Assembly: GCF_003007675.1 (NCBI RefSeq)
Contig: NZ_PXNP01000008.1
Location: 1 to 46,693 of the forward strand
Direction: 5' to 3'
Source of the DNA: Marinobacter fuscus
Lineage (GTDB): Bacteria > Pseudomonadota > Gammaproteobacteria > Pseudomonadales > Oleiphilaceae
Length of the DNA: 46,693 nt
Part shown: positions 7,700-16,295 of the stretch, in pieces
Numbering within the stretch: the stretch's first letter is position 1
Layout: each line of letters opens with the position of its first letter
The notes under the pieces: model-generated
The model's database searches: none
What the model saw: the letters and a program-made list of their open reading frames with translations, nothing else
What the model was told of the DNA's origin: nothing
Position numbers and translations under genes: made by a program

Positions 7700-8703
7700 A
7701 CCGGATAATCCCATTGCCGGATAAACGTAATGCCCTGGTCAACAGCCTGTTGCTGGCACTGCTGATGATCAGCACCCTCACTTCGCTTTCCACCGGTACA
7801 GTGCAGGTATCCCTGGCGGATACCCTGGCCGCCCTGCTCGGCCAGGCCGACCCGATGACCGATTTTGTGATCAATGAACTGCGACTGAACCGGGTGGTTG
7901 CCGGGCTTCTGTGTGGCGCGGCTCTGGCTCTGGCGGGTTGTCTGATGCAAACACTCGCCCGCAATCGCCTGGCCACGCCCGGAATCATCGGCATCGACAA
8001 TGCCGCCACCGCCTTTGCGGTGGCTTCGGTGGTGGGTATCGGCCTGTCGCTGGCTCCCTCGGCAATGGCACTGGCCGGGGCGGCCACCGCCACCGCCCTT
8101 GCCTTCGGCCTGGCTGGCGCCAAGGGTACCCGGGGCTATCGCTTTATAGTTGCCGGAATTGGCATAGGCGCCATTGCGGCCGCCATCACCCAGGTGATGC
8201 TCAGTCGTGTGGCAATCGACGATGCCAACGCCGCCTATCCCTGGACGGTGGGCAGCCTGAACGCCCGGAACCCCGAAAGCGTAAAGGTTCTCGCCGCGGG
8301 CCTCGCCCTGGGCTATCTGGTACTGATGGCCATTACCCGTGCGCTGAATACCCTGCAGTTTGCAGACGCCGTTGCCATTGCCCTGGGTACCCGCCTGAAA
8401 GCCACCCGCATTCTTGGTCTGGGGCTGTCGGTGCTGCTCACCGGGCTTGCTGTTTCGGTATGCGGGCCGGTGGGCCTGGTGTCACTGCTGGCACCGGAGT
8501 TGGCGCGGGCCCTCAGCCGCCCCGGCAAAATCCCGCTGACCGCCTCGGCGCTGGCGGGCGCCAGTTTTCTGGTGGTCGCTGATCTGCTCGGCCGCAGCTT
8601 GTTTTCTCCCCTTGAAGTACCCGCAGGTATTATCTCGGCCATTGTTGGCAGCCCTTACCTGCTGTGGATTCTGCTCAGACCAACGCCACGGAGCCTGACA
8701 TGA
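7696..8703 (+). CDS. Iron-chelate ABC transporter permease (FecD type)
   Basis: A 335-residue second FecCD permease. The start at 7696 overlaps the previous stop by 4 nt (ATGA), and the following gene overlaps its own stop in the same way, so the operon is tightly coupled. Seen motifs: LRLNRVVAGLLCGAALALAGCLMQTLARNRLATPGIIGIDNAAT in the first third, matching the LRLPR...GLALA..G...Q...RNPLA pattern, and GPVGLVSLLAPELARAL near the C-terminus. The second copy is more degenerate than the first, as is usual for FecD partners. About nine to ten membrane helices are predicted. Confidence 0.87.
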   Translation: MNRIIPLPDKRNALVNSLLLALLMISTLTSLSTGTVQVSLADTLAALLGQADPMTDFVINELRLNRVVAGLLCGAALALAGCLMQTLARNRLATPGIIGIDNAATAFAVASVVGIGLSLAPSAMALAGAATATALAFGLAGAKGTRGYRFIVAGIGIGAIAAAITQVMLSRVAIDDANAAYPWTVGSLNARNPESVKVLAAGLALGYLVLMAITRALNTLQFADAVAIALGTRLKATRILGLGLSVLLTGLAVSVCGPVGLVSLLAPELARALSRPGKIPLTASALAGASFLVVADLLGRSLFSPLEVPAGIISAIVGSPYLLWILLRPTPRSLT

Positions 8704-9497
8704 GCCAACACCAAACCGCCACCCTGGCCGCCGAACGCATTACCCTGGCGCACCGGCATTTTACCGTCGCCCGAGACCTGAGCGTCCAGTTGCCCGGCGG
8801 CAGGGTTACCGCCATTGTCGGCCCCAACGGTTGCGGCAAGTCCACCTTGCTGAACGGGCTTGCCCGCATTCACACCCCGGATGCCGGTTGCGTACTGCTC
8901 GACGGCAAGGACATCCATCGGCTGCCCTCGAAAGAAGTGGCTCGCAAACTGGCCCTGCTGCCCCAGGACAACCAGGCTCCGGAAGGCCTGACGGTGTCTG
9001 ATCTGGTGCGTTTTGGCCGCCAGCCACACCAGGGCTGGATGAAACAGTGGTCAGAGGAAGATCAGCACGCTTTTGATTCTGCCATCGCGGCCGCCGACGT
9101 ACAGGATCTGGCTCATCGGGCTCTGGATACCCTGTCTGGCGGGCAGCGCCAGCGGGCCTGGATTGCCATGGCCGTGGCGCAGCAAACCCCCTTGCTGTTA
9201 CTGGATGAACCCACCTCGGCACTGGATCTTGGCCATCAGATCGAAGTGTTCGAACTGATCCGTGCCCTGAGCCATCACGGCAAGACCATCGCCATGGTGG
9301 TACATGATCTGCCAACCGCCTGCCGCTACGCCGACCACATGGTGGCCATGAAGGAAGGGTCGATTATCCGGGAGGGCGCTCCGGCTGACATCGTCTCGCC
9401 GGAACTGGTGAAGACACTCTATGGCGTGGATTGTGAGCTGATTCAGGACCCGGCCACCGGCAGCCCGCTGCTGGTAAACGTACGCCGCTGCCGGTGA
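8700..9497 (+). CDS. Iron-chelate ABC transporter ATPase (FecE type)
   Basis: A 265-residue ABC ATPase that powers the importer. The start at 8700 overlaps the permease stop (ATGA); an upstream in-frame ATG at 8664 lies inside the permease gene and is not needed. Seen: Walker A GPNGCGKST (about residues 41-49), Q-loop PQDNQAPEGL, signature LSGGQRQRAWIAMAVAQ, Walker [13 protein letters not shown] and the switch His in VVHDLP. All catalytic residues are present. It is the last gene of the operon and is followed by a hairpin at 9503-9524. Confidence 0.92.
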   Translation: MSQHQTATLAAERITLAHRHFTVARDLSVQLPGGRVTAIVGPNGCGKSTLLNGLARIHTPDAGCVLLDGKDIHRLPSKEVARKLALLPQDNQAPEGLTVSDLVRFGRQPHQGWMKQWSEEDQHAFDSAIAAADVQDLAHRALDTLSGGQRQRAWIAMAVAQQTPLLLLDEPTSALDLGHQIEVFELIRALSHHGKTIAMVVHDLPTACRYADHMVAMKEGSIIREGAPADIVSPELVKTLYGVDCELIQDPATGSPLLVNVRRCR

Positions 9498-9502
9498 ACC
9501 GA

Positions 9503-9524
9503 CTGGCCGGTCACAACCGGCCAG
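9503..9524. terminator. Hairpin between convergent iron operon and MFS gene
   Basis: A 9-bp perfect stem (CTGGCCGGT with its complement) closed by a four-base loop lies in the 38-bp gap between two convergent stops. It lacks a T-run, so it may act as a bidirectional end or RNA stabiliser. Confidence 0.6.
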
Positions 9525-9535
9525 AGCGCCAGGGT

Positions 9536-10747
9536 TCAGGCCGCCGCCGGCTCGCCCTGCTCAAGGGATTTTTCCCGGGCCACCGCAGCGGGCGCACCCA
9601 GTGCAAGCAAAACCGCCCCCACCGAGCAGGCCAGCATACTCACCACAATAGGCATCAGCGAGTCACCGGCAAAGGTGGTGGACAGCGCACTGACGGTGCC
9701 CGCCAGGGTAAACTGGGAAGCCCCCAGCATGGCCGCAGCAGTGCCGCCAAGATGCGGAAAGAACTCCAGCGCATTGGCCATGTTATTGGGCACAATGCCG
9801 CCCTGGCAGCCCACCGCCGCAATAATGAACGCAACCACCGCCCACAGCGGGCCATGAAAAAACACCACCAGCACCAACCCCACCAGCGCCAGGCACTGCA
9901 GAATCACCTGCACCCGTAACAACACCACCGAGGAAAACCGCCGAAGCAAGGGCCGGTTGATCAGGTTAAGAACCGCCATCAGGCCAATATTGGCGGCAAA
10001 CAGGATCGAAAAGGCACTGTTGGAAAGCCCGAACCATTCCTGATAGATAAATGATGCATGGGTGATGAACAGCATCATGGTGCTGAAACACAACACCTGA
10101 ATGCCGACAAAACGCATGGTGGTCTTGTGCCTCAGCACCAGCAGGTAGTTGGTTACCAGGGTTTTTACCGGGGTCACCGCCGGTGGCCGGGGCTTCAGCC
10201 GCGGGAACAGGGCAAACTGCAACACCACCGCCAGGAAAAACGCATAACCGGCCAGCAACACAAAAATCCAGTGCCAGTCGCCCATCGCCAGCATCAGCGC
10301 CCCCAGTGACGGCGCGGCTGCCGGTGCGATAAACATGATCAGGCCGATCAGGCCGAACAACCGTGCGGCTTCCTGCCCGCCCACCTGATCACGCACAATG
10401 GCGGGCACCGAAACCGCACAGAAGGCGCCCCCCATGCCCTGCAGAACACGCCAGCCCACCAGGTCAGAAAGTGAACCTGCCTGAGCCACCATCACCGCTG
10501 CAACAGCAAACACCGTCAGGCCGATGAACAGAATGAGCTTGCGGCCATAACGATCCGACAGGGGCCCGCCAACCAGCTGAGCCAGTCCGAGCGTGGCCAC
10601 ATAGGCACTCAGGGACAAACCCACATCGGCCAGTGACACATCATAATCGCTGGCAATCTCCGGAAATGCGGGTAAATACGCGTCCAGCGCCAGCGGCCCG
10701 AGCGCGACCGTCATGCCGAGCAGTAACGCGAGTTGAAAATGCGACAA
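9536..10747 (-). CDS. MFS drug efflux protein, Bcr/CflA subfamily
   Basis: A 403-residue, 12-helix inner-membrane proton-driven exporter. The start is TTG at 10747, supported by a very strong AAGGAGG 5-7 nt upstream; no ATG offers a better start. The subfamily motif is at the N-terminus (LGPLALDAYLPAFPEI), and the MFS loop motif GGPLSDRYGRKLIL follows helix 2. The helix-5 antiporter motif GMGGAFCAVSVPAIVRDQ is also seen. Such proteins expel bicyclomycin, chloramphenicol or sulfonamides, or metabolites such as cysteine. It is adjacent and convergent to the iron importer, which might suggest siderophore-related export, but that is only an inference from position. Confidence 0.9.
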   Translation of the reverse strand: MSHFQLALLLGMTVALGPLALDAYLPAFPEIASDYDVSLADVGLSLSAYVATLGLAQLVGGPLSDRYGRKLILFIGLTVFAVAAVMVAQAGSLSDLVGWRVLQGMGGAFCAVSVPAIVRDQVGGQEAARLFGLIGLIMFIAPAAAPSLGALMLAMGDWHWIFVLLAGYAFFLAVVLQFALFPRLKPRPPAVTPVKTLVTNYLLVLRHKTTMRFVGIQVLCFSTMMLFITHASFIYQEWFGLSNSAFSILFAANIGLMAVLNLINRPLLRRFSSVVLLRVQVILQCLALVGLVLVVFFHGPLWAVVAFIIAAVGCQGGIVPNNMANALEFFPHLGGTAAAMLGASQFTLAGTVSALSTTFAGDSLMPIVVSMLACSVGAVLLALGAPAAVAREKSLEQGEPAAA

Positions 10748-10820
10748 AGTCCACCTCCTTAATAAGATAGATAGCTAACCGCATTTCCCGCCTGCTGGCA
10801 ATCAGAGCTTACCGAATCAA

Positions 10821-11252
10821 TCAGTTAAGGATGCAGGATTGGCTGTAAAGCTGGCTGAGTTCCCGACGCTTCTGGCGAAGGTTATTGCCCCGGTCGTTGC
10901 TGTACCCGGCCCGCAGTTGCCCCTGGATACGCGCCAGCCGTTTGCGATAGCCCTCGCACTGGCTGGCCTCGCGCCGGGCTTGCTTGCCTGCGGCAAACCG
11001 ATCCTTGCTGCCGGAGGTTAGCAGACGACCAACCGCAGCACGGCTCTGGCGCACCTTGTCGGCCTGGCGGATGTTTTCATTCATCGGCACGGTAACCGGT
11101 TCGGTCAGCTCCAGCCTGGAATGCTGCCGGTGTACCGGCGGAGTATCGGAAAAGTGGGTCGCACCGTTGCTATCCGTCCAACGGTAAATCTCGGCAGTTG
11201 CGGGAAACGCCACTAAAGCAAACAGCAACGCAACAAGTGTCTTCCTTGGCAT
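10821..11252 (-). CDS. DUF4124-domain envelope protein
   Basis: A 143-residue exported protein of unknown function. The N-terminal signal peptide (to about PATA, residue 20) is followed at once by the DUF4124 signature EIYRWTDSNGATHFSDTPP, which forms a small beta fold found at the start of many gammaproteobacterial periplasmic proteins. The remainder is highly charged and helical (ArgLys-rich, about 70-135), with two Cys (SQCEGYRK and SQSCILN) that may form a disulfide. AGGA stands 8 nt before the ATG. It lies directly after the glc terminator, so it is not part of that operon. Confidence 0.8.
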   Translation of the reverse strand: MPRKTLVALLFALVAFPATAEIYRWTDSNGATHFSDTPPVHRQHSRLELTEPVTVPMNENIRQADKVRQSRAAVGRLLTSGSKDRFAAGKQARREASQCEGYRKRLARIQGQLRAGYSNDRGNNLRQKRRELSQLYSQSCILN

Positions 11253-11272
11253 AGTTCACATCCTGTGAGGTC

Positions 11273-11300
11273 AAAAAAATGATGGCCCCTCCGGGGCCAT
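11273..11300 (-). terminator. Rho-independent terminator of the glcDEF operon
   Basis: On the minus strand, an 8-bp stem ATGGCCCC/GGGGCCAT (11282-11300) with a 3-nt loop is followed by CA and a run of seven T (11279-11273). It lies 40 bp past the glcF stop, a textbook terminator. Confidence 0.9.
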
Positions 11301-11340
11301 AAGACTATAACCGAAACCGGGCGCGCTTGCAGGGCAAGCC

Positions 11341-12549
11341 TCAACGATCCAGCAACTCTATCCAATGGTTCACCGGGATCGAAGCCCGGGTTTCCAGGTG
11401 CAGCTGGCAGCCGATGTTGGCCGTAACAATCCGCACAGGATCGTCCACGGTCAGCGCCGCCAGTTTGTTCTCCAGCAGCTTCTGGCTCATTTCCGGCTGG
11501 GTAATGGAATAGGTTCCCGCGGAACCACAGCACAGATGCTTGTCTTTGGTAACCGCCAGATCGATACCTGCGCGGGCCAGCACCTGCTCTACCACACCAC
11601 CTTGCTTCATGGCGTGTTGCAGGGTGCAGGGGCAATGAAAGGCGACTTTCCCGGCCTGCGCATTGGCCTTGAGCGGTTCCAGGTCTTCTTTCAGCAGGAA
11701 AGCCCCAAGATCCATGCACAGCTCACTGACTTTCGCCGCCTTGTTGGCGTAAACGGGGTCATCCCGCAACAAATGGCCGTAATCCTGAACCATGGCACCG
11801 CAGCCGGAGGCCGTCATCACAAGGGCCTCGGCGCCAGCGTCAATGGCGGGCCACCAGGCATCAATGTTGCGGCGCATCTGTTCCAGGCCCCGTTCGTGCT
11901 CCGACAGGTGGTAGTTGACCGCCCCGCAGCAGCCCGCCTCTGGCGCCTCCAGCAGGGTAATACCCAGCCTGTCCAGCACCCGGGCGGTGGAGGCGTTGGT
12001 GTTCGGCGCGGCGGCAGGCTGAGCACAACCCGCCAGGCCCAACACCACCCGTGGATGGCTGGAGACCGGCCAAGGGCTGGCCTCGCGACGGGGCGGCACC
12101 TTCACCCGCAAGGCTTCCGGCAGGATCGGACGAAATGCCTGCCCCAGCCGCAGCATGGCACCGAACAGCTTCCGGTTCGGCAGAAACCGGGTCAGCCCCC
12201 AGCGCAGCCATTTTTCTTTCGCCGACCGGGGTAACTCCTGTTCCAGCAGCCCGCGGCTGATATCCACCAGGCGGCCGTATTTGACGCCAGACGGACAGGT
12301 TGTTTCGCAGCTGCGACAAGTCAGACAACGATCCAGGTGCTCCCGGGTTTTCGCGGTAACCTCGCCGCCTTCGAGGAACATTTTCATCAAATAGATCCGC
12401 CCCCGGGGGCCGTCTCGCTCATCGTTCAGCTCCTGATAGGTCGGGCAGGTTGCGGTACAGAAGCCACAGTGCACGCAGGCTCTGAGGATGTCCTCGGCCT
12501 CCTGGCCTTCCGGAGTATTGGCAAATTGTTGAACCAGATTCGTTTGCAT
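11341..12549 (-). CDS. glcF: Glycolate oxidase iron-sulfur subunit
   Basis: A 402-residue electron-transfer subunit of membrane-associated glycolate oxidase, which oxidises glycolate to glyoxylate. Two [4Fe-4S] motifs are clear in the N-terminal 110 residues: CVHCGFCTATCP and CLTCRSCETTCP. Two CCG domains follow, with GCCGAVNYHLS in the first and LCCGSAGTYSI in the second; these bind a further iron-sulfur centre in related heterodisulfide-type subunits. Length equals that of E. coli GlcF (about 407). The start is 2 nt after the glcE stop, and the gene ends the operon before the terminator at 11273-11300. Identification by domain layout and operon is secure. Confidence 0.95.
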   Translation of the reverse strand: MQTNLVQQFANTPEGQEAEDILRACVHCGFCTATCPTYQELNDERDGPRGRIYLMKMFLEGGEVTAKTREHLDRCLTCRSCETTCPSGVKYGRLVDISRGLLEQELPRSAKEKWLRWGLTRFLPNRKLFGAMLRLGQAFRPILPEALRVKVPPRREASPWPVSSHPRVVLGLAGCAQPAAAPNTNASTARVLDRLGITLLEAPEAGCCGAVNYHLSEHERGLEQMRRNIDAWWPAIDAGAEALVMTASGCGAMVQDYGHLLRDDPVYANKAAKVSELCMDLGAFLLKEDLEPLKANAQAGKVAFHCPCTLQHAMKQGGVVEQVLARAGIDLAVTKDKHLCCGSAGTYSITQPEMSQKLLENKLAALTVDDPVRIVTANIGCQLHLETRASIPVNHWIELLDR

Positions 12550-12551
12550 AA

Positions 12552-13619
12552 TTACAACCAGCTATAAAGGCGGCCCGGATTGAAAATGCCATCCGGGTCA
12601 AACGATTGCTTTACCCGACGTTGAAGCACTTTCAACGCCTCCGGCTGACGATGCATCACCTCGGCGGTGCGATCGCCGCCACGGAACAGGCTGACCTGGC
12701 CTCCGGCCGCCCGGGCCAGAGGCTCCAGATCGGCCATGGTCGCCTGCCCGCGATACCAGCGCTGGGCACCGGCCCAATCCAATAGCCAGGGGCCATCCAG
12801 AGCCGGAGTTGGCGCACTGGAATTAATGGAAAAGCGCCACAACGGCTGCTCCGGGTTCGCGAAAAACGGGTGTTGCAGGTTCTGTATCTGCTGCCAGAAG
12901 GCACTCGGATTTTCCAGCGGTTCGCCGCCCCAGGCCCGGGCCGTGGCCTCCACCGCCGATTGCGCACCCGCCAGGCGCAAATAGAGTTTGCCATCCACCC
13001 AACAGGCGCCCGTCAGGGGCTTGGGCTCACCCGCCCGACGGTTCATCAGCCCAACCACCTCATCCATGGCCATGTCTTTAACCAACGTGATGCTGGCGGC
13101 AGGTCTGGGCATCACCTTCAAACTGATCTCGGTTATCGCACCGAGGGTGCCCAGGGCACCTGCCTGCAACCGTGAAACGTCATAGCCCGCCACGTTCTTC
13201 ATTACCTGTCCGCCAAACCGGAGGTGCTCACCCTTGCCATTCAATAACCGGATACCCAGCACCTGATCCCGCACAGATCCGGCCCAGGGTCTGGCCGGGC
13301 CGGACAAGTTACAGGCCAGGGTGCCACCAATGGTGCTGTTCTCGCCAAACCGGGGTGGCTCAAAGTGCAGACATTGCCCATGCTCCGCCAATACCGCATC
13401 AATTTCGTCCAGCCGGGTTCCGGCCCGTACCGTTAGTACCAACTCCACCGGATGATACTCCACCACCCCCGTGTGCCCGGACATATTCAGTTCTTCGGTC
13501 TCGGCCTCCATCAACCGCCCCATAAACGACTTGCTGCCGCCGCCAACGATGTTGAGTGCCTGGCCGCGGCTGCGAGCCTGGAGCACCTGTTCCTGAAGTT
13601 GGTTGATCTGATCAGCCAT
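12552..13619 (-). CDS. glcE: Glycolate oxidase FAD-binding subunit
   Basis: A 355-residue FAD_binding_4 protein, smaller partner of GlcD. The PP-loop-like glycine cluster NIVGGGSKSFMGR (about 30-42) and the FAD-contact segments FGENSTIGGTLACNLSGPAR and FGGQVMKNVAGYDVSRLQAG are characteristic of GlcE. The C-terminus ends LFNPGRLYS-like (DPDGIFNPGRLY), the shared tail of this flavoprotein family. I start at 13619 (MADQINQ), which overlaps the glcD stop by 8 nt; a GTG/ATG-type extension to 13640 is possible but lies deeper within glcD. Translational coupling of the three subunits is likely. Confidence 0.93.
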   Translation of the reverse strand: MADQINQLQEQVLQARSRGQALNIVGGGSKSFMGRLMEAETEELNMSGHTGVVEYHPVELVLTVRAGTRLDEIDAVLAEHGQCLHFEPPRFGENSTIGGTLACNLSGPARPWAGSVRDQVLGIRLLNGKGEHLRFGGQVMKNVAGYDVSRLQAGALGTLGAITEISLKVMPRPAASITLVKDMAMDEVVGLMNRRAGEPKPLTGACWVDGKLYLRLAGAQSAVEATARAWGGEPLENPSAFWQQIQNLQHPFFANPEQPLWRFSINSSAPTPALDGPWLLDWAGAQRWYRGQATMADLEPLARAAGGQVSLFRGGDRTAEVMHRQPEALKVLQRRVKQSFDPDGIFNPGRLYSWL

Positions 13620-15093
13620 GTGACAGCCCCGCCTGGTCATGCTTGTGTTGCTTGTGTTGCTTGTGCTCGATGGAGCGGTATTCCTGACAGAATTTCAGGG
13701 TCGGCACCCCCTTGCCCGGGTTCAGGATGCCCTGGGGATCAAAGGCGGCTTTTACATCGTGAAACTGCTGCAGTTCCTGATCATTAAACTGCACCGCCAT
13801 CTGGCGGATTTTCTCGACACCGACACCGTGTTCGCCGGTAATGCACCCGCCCACTTCCACGCAGAGTTCCAGAATGCGGCTGCCAAAGGCTTCCGCCCGC
13901 TCGAACTCGCCGGGCACATTGGCATCAAACAGAATCAGCGGGTGCAGGTTGCCGTCTCCGGCATGGAATACGTTGGCCACCCGCAGGCCAAAGTCTTCCG
14001 ACATCTGCTCCATCGCCAGCAGCACTTTGGCCAGATGCCGGCGGGGGATGGTGCCGTCCATGCAGTAGTAATCCGGCGAGATGCGGCCCACCGCCGGGAA
14101 CGCAGATTTCCGGCCTTTCCATAACAGGGCGCGCTCTTCTTCACTGCCGGAGGTTCTTATCGAGGTGGCCCCGAGCTTTCGGAACAACGCCTCCACTTCA
14201 GCAATGTGTTCGTGCACCTCTTCCTGTGTTCCGTCTACTTCACACAACAACAGCGCCCTGGCATCCCGCGGGTAACCCGCCTGGCAAAAATCATCGGCGG
14301 CAATGATGGCGTGGCCATCCATCATTTCCAGCCCGCCTGGGATAATGCCCTGGGCGATCACCGCACCAACCGCATCACCGGCTTTTTCAATGCTGTCGAA
14401 GCCGGCCATGACCACCTGGGCCACTTCCGGGGTTGGCAACAGTTTCACCTTCACCTCGGTTACCACACCCAGCAGCCCTTCCGAGCCGGTCAGCAGCGCC
14501 AGCAAATCCATACCGCAGGTGTCCAAGCCATCACTGCCCACGGTTACCCGCTCGCCCTCGGCGGTAATGATTTCGACGCTGAGCAGGTTGTGCACGGTCA
14601 GGCCGTACTTCAGACAATGCACGCCGCCGGAATTCTCTGCCACATTACCGCCAATGGTGCAGGCAATCTGGGATGAAGGATCCGGGCCATAATAGAGGCC
14701 ATGTTCGGCCGCGGCTTCACTGATGGCCAGGTTGCGCACCCCGGGCTGCAACCGGGCGGTGCGTGCCAGCGGATCGATCTCCAGAATCCGGTTGAACTTG
14801 GCCAGCGACAGCACCACACCTTCTTTATGAGGCATGGCACCGGCACACAGCCCGGTACCCGCGCCCCGGGCAACCACCGGCACGGCCTGTTCGTGGCACA
14901 GCCGCATAACCCGCTGAACCTGCTCCACGGTCTCCGGAAGCACCACCATCATGGGCATTTCCCGGTACATGGCCAGGCCATCGCACTCGTAGGGCTTCAG
15001 GGTTTCGTCGTCGGTAATCACGAACTCCGGGTCAATAAAAGACCGGAATTTCTTAGCCAGCAAAGTCTTGCCAGCTTGTGCATTGGTCGTCAT
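13612..15093 (-). CDS. glcD: Glycolate oxidase catalytic subunit
   Basis: A 493-residue FAD-linked 2-hydroxyacid dehydrogenase, the catalytic subunit that oxidises glycolate (and D-lactate). Seen: FAD-binding GAGTGLCAGAMPHKEGVVLSL region (about 95-115), GPDPSSQIACTIGGNVAENSGG (about 137-158), and the C-terminal GCITGEHGVGVEKI with the metal/substrate-binding His. It is the first gene of glcDEF; no glcC regulator is adjacent. The last 20 residues form an unusual Lys/His/Gln-rich tail (KQHKQHKHD) encoded by a short tandem repeat at about 13636-13665; see findings. Operon placement allows use of phytoplankton-derived glycolate, common in the sea. Confidence 0.95.
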   Translation of the reverse strand: MTTNAQAGKTLLAKKFRSFIDPEFVITDDETLKPYECDGLAMYREMPMMVVLPETVEQVQRVMRLCHEQAVPVVARGAGTGLCAGAMPHKEGVVLSLAKFNRILEIDPLARTARLQPGVRNLAISEAAAEHGLYYGPDPSSQIACTIGGNVAENSGGVHCLKYGLTVHNLLSVEIITAEGERVTVGSDGLDTCGMDLLALLTGSEGLLGVVTEVKVKLLPTPEVAQVVMAGFDSIEKAGDAVGAVIAQGIIPGGLEMMDGHAIIAADDFCQAGYPRDARALLLCEVDGTQEEVHEHIAEVEALFRKLGATSIRTSGSEEERALLWKGRKSAFPAVGRISPDYYCMDGTIPRRHLAKVLLAMEQMSEDFGLRVANVFHAGDGNLHPLILFDANVPGEFERAEAFGSRILELCVEVGGCITGEHGVGVEKIRQMAVQFNDQELQQFHDVKAAFDPQGILNPGKGVPTLKFCQEYRSIEHKQHKQHKHDQAGLSHG

Positions 15094-15418
15094 AACACTC
15101 TCGGCTTGTTATGTTTCTGTTCCCGTATTCGCAAGCTGCGATATTTTACCTGAATGTTCAATAGATCAATGGTCTGCTTACGTCACCGGCGACTGTTCTG
15201 TGTGCCAGCCCGGGCCTTCATTGGGGGCACAACACCGCCTTTCTGATAGCGATGGGAAACAGCCTGCGCTGAACTGCTTGCAATGAACAACAATTCCACC
15301 AGAATGAGCAAAGTGCCACCGGCTGCGAATTTCACCAAAACCCAACAAAGCGGTATTGATTTCCACGGCAACAGTCCGTAAAACTTGCGCCTTTGTATGA
15401 CAGTCTCAGGAGCCAGCC
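15094..15418. other. 325-bp divergent intergenic region, glcD / basic-amino-acid transporter
   Basis: This must hold promoters for both glcD (minus) and the ABC operon (plus). On the minus strand TTGATC and AATATC at 18-bp spacing (about 15172-15142) are a weak sigma-70 candidate. An AACAACAA motif occurs at 15286-15293 on the plus strand, about 125 nt before the ABC start. Overlapping short frames on the minus strand (15178-15371) lack ribosome sites and are not called. No convincing operator or riboswitch was recognised. Confidence 0.4.
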
Positions 15419-16189
15419 ATGGCGGAAACCGCCCCCTTGATTTGCAGGGACATCCACAAGACCTTTGATAAGCTGGAAGTGCTCAAAGGCATCTCTCTGG
15501 AAACCCGCAAGGGAGATGTGGTTTCTCTGATTGGCAGCTCCGGCTCCGGCAAAAGCACCTTCTTACGCTGCATCAACCTGCTGGAAACCCCCACCTCCGG
15601 CGACATTATTGTGCACGGCGATCCCATCCGCTTCACCAATAATCGCAAGGGTGAGCGGGTGCCTGCCGATAACCGCCAGGTGGAGCTGATCCGCGCCCGC
15701 TTGTCCATGGTGTTCCAGGGCTTCAACCTCTGGTCCCACATGACGGTGCTGGAAAACATCATCGAAGCGCCGGTGCACGTTCTGAAAATCCCGAAAAAAG
15801 AAGCCATTGAACGGGCCGAAGCCTATCTGGACAAGGTCGGCATCTATGAACGCAAGGATTATTACCCGGCTCAAATGTCCGGCGGGCAGCAACAGCGCGC
15901 GGCCATTGCCCGGGCCCTGGCCATGGAGCCGGAGGTGATGCTGTTCGACGAGCCCACGTCGGCGCTGGATCCGGAACTGGTGGGCGAGGTGCTCAAAGTG
16001 ATGCAGAGCCTCGCCGATGAAGGCCGCACCATGATTGTGGTCACCCATGAGATGGCTTTCGCCCGGGATGTCTCCAGCAAGGTACTGTTTCTGCATCAGG
16101 GAGTGATCGAAGAACAGGGCACACCGGAGAAGGTGTTTGACCATCCGGAATCCGAACGGATGAAGCAATTTCTTGCTCCCAAGTTCTGA
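15419..16189 (+). CDS. aotP: Basic amino acid ABC transporter ATPase (AotP/HisP type)
   Basis: A 256-residue ABC ATPase for polar amino acid import. Walker A is GSSGSGKST (about 40-48), the Q-loop [17 protein letters not shown] is diagnostic of the HisP/GlnQ group, the signature is [15 protein letters not shown], Walker B is [14 protein letters not shown], and the switch His is in VVTHEM. The insertion after strand 3 ([19 protein letters not shown]) is typical of the histidine/arginine/ornithine transporters rather than GlnQ. CAGGAG lies 6-7 nt before ATG. It leads an operon ATPase-binding protein-two permeases, and astE follows, pointing to arginine or ornithine as substrate. Exact ligand is an inference from context. 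Confidence 0.9.
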   Translation: MAETAPLICRDIHKTFDKLEVLKGISLETRKGDVVSLIGSSGSGKSTFLRCINLLETPTSGDIIVHGDPIRFTNNRKGERVPADNRQVELIRARLSMVFQGFNLWSHMTVLENIIEAPVHVLKIPKKEAIERAEAYLDKVGIYERKDYYPAQMSGGQQQRAAIARALAMEPEVMLFDEPTSALDPELVGEVLKVMQSLADEGRTMIVVTHEMAFARDVSSKVLFLHQGVIEEQGTPEKVFDHPESERMKQFLAPKF

Positions 16190-16295
16190 ACACCGGTGCT
16201 ATCTTGAATCGGTGTTGGATCAGGAGTTGTAACCCGGCTCCGCAGATGACCATAAAAAATAAAGCCCTTGAGGCAGATAACCGGAGAAGTGACAG

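Noticed and set aside
15178..15371. Two overlapping minus-strand frames in the glcD/aotP gap, one with a hydrophobic stretch
   Set aside because: Neither has a plausible ribosome site; one starts with TTG, and the region must hold two divergent promoters. Not strong enough to call a gene.
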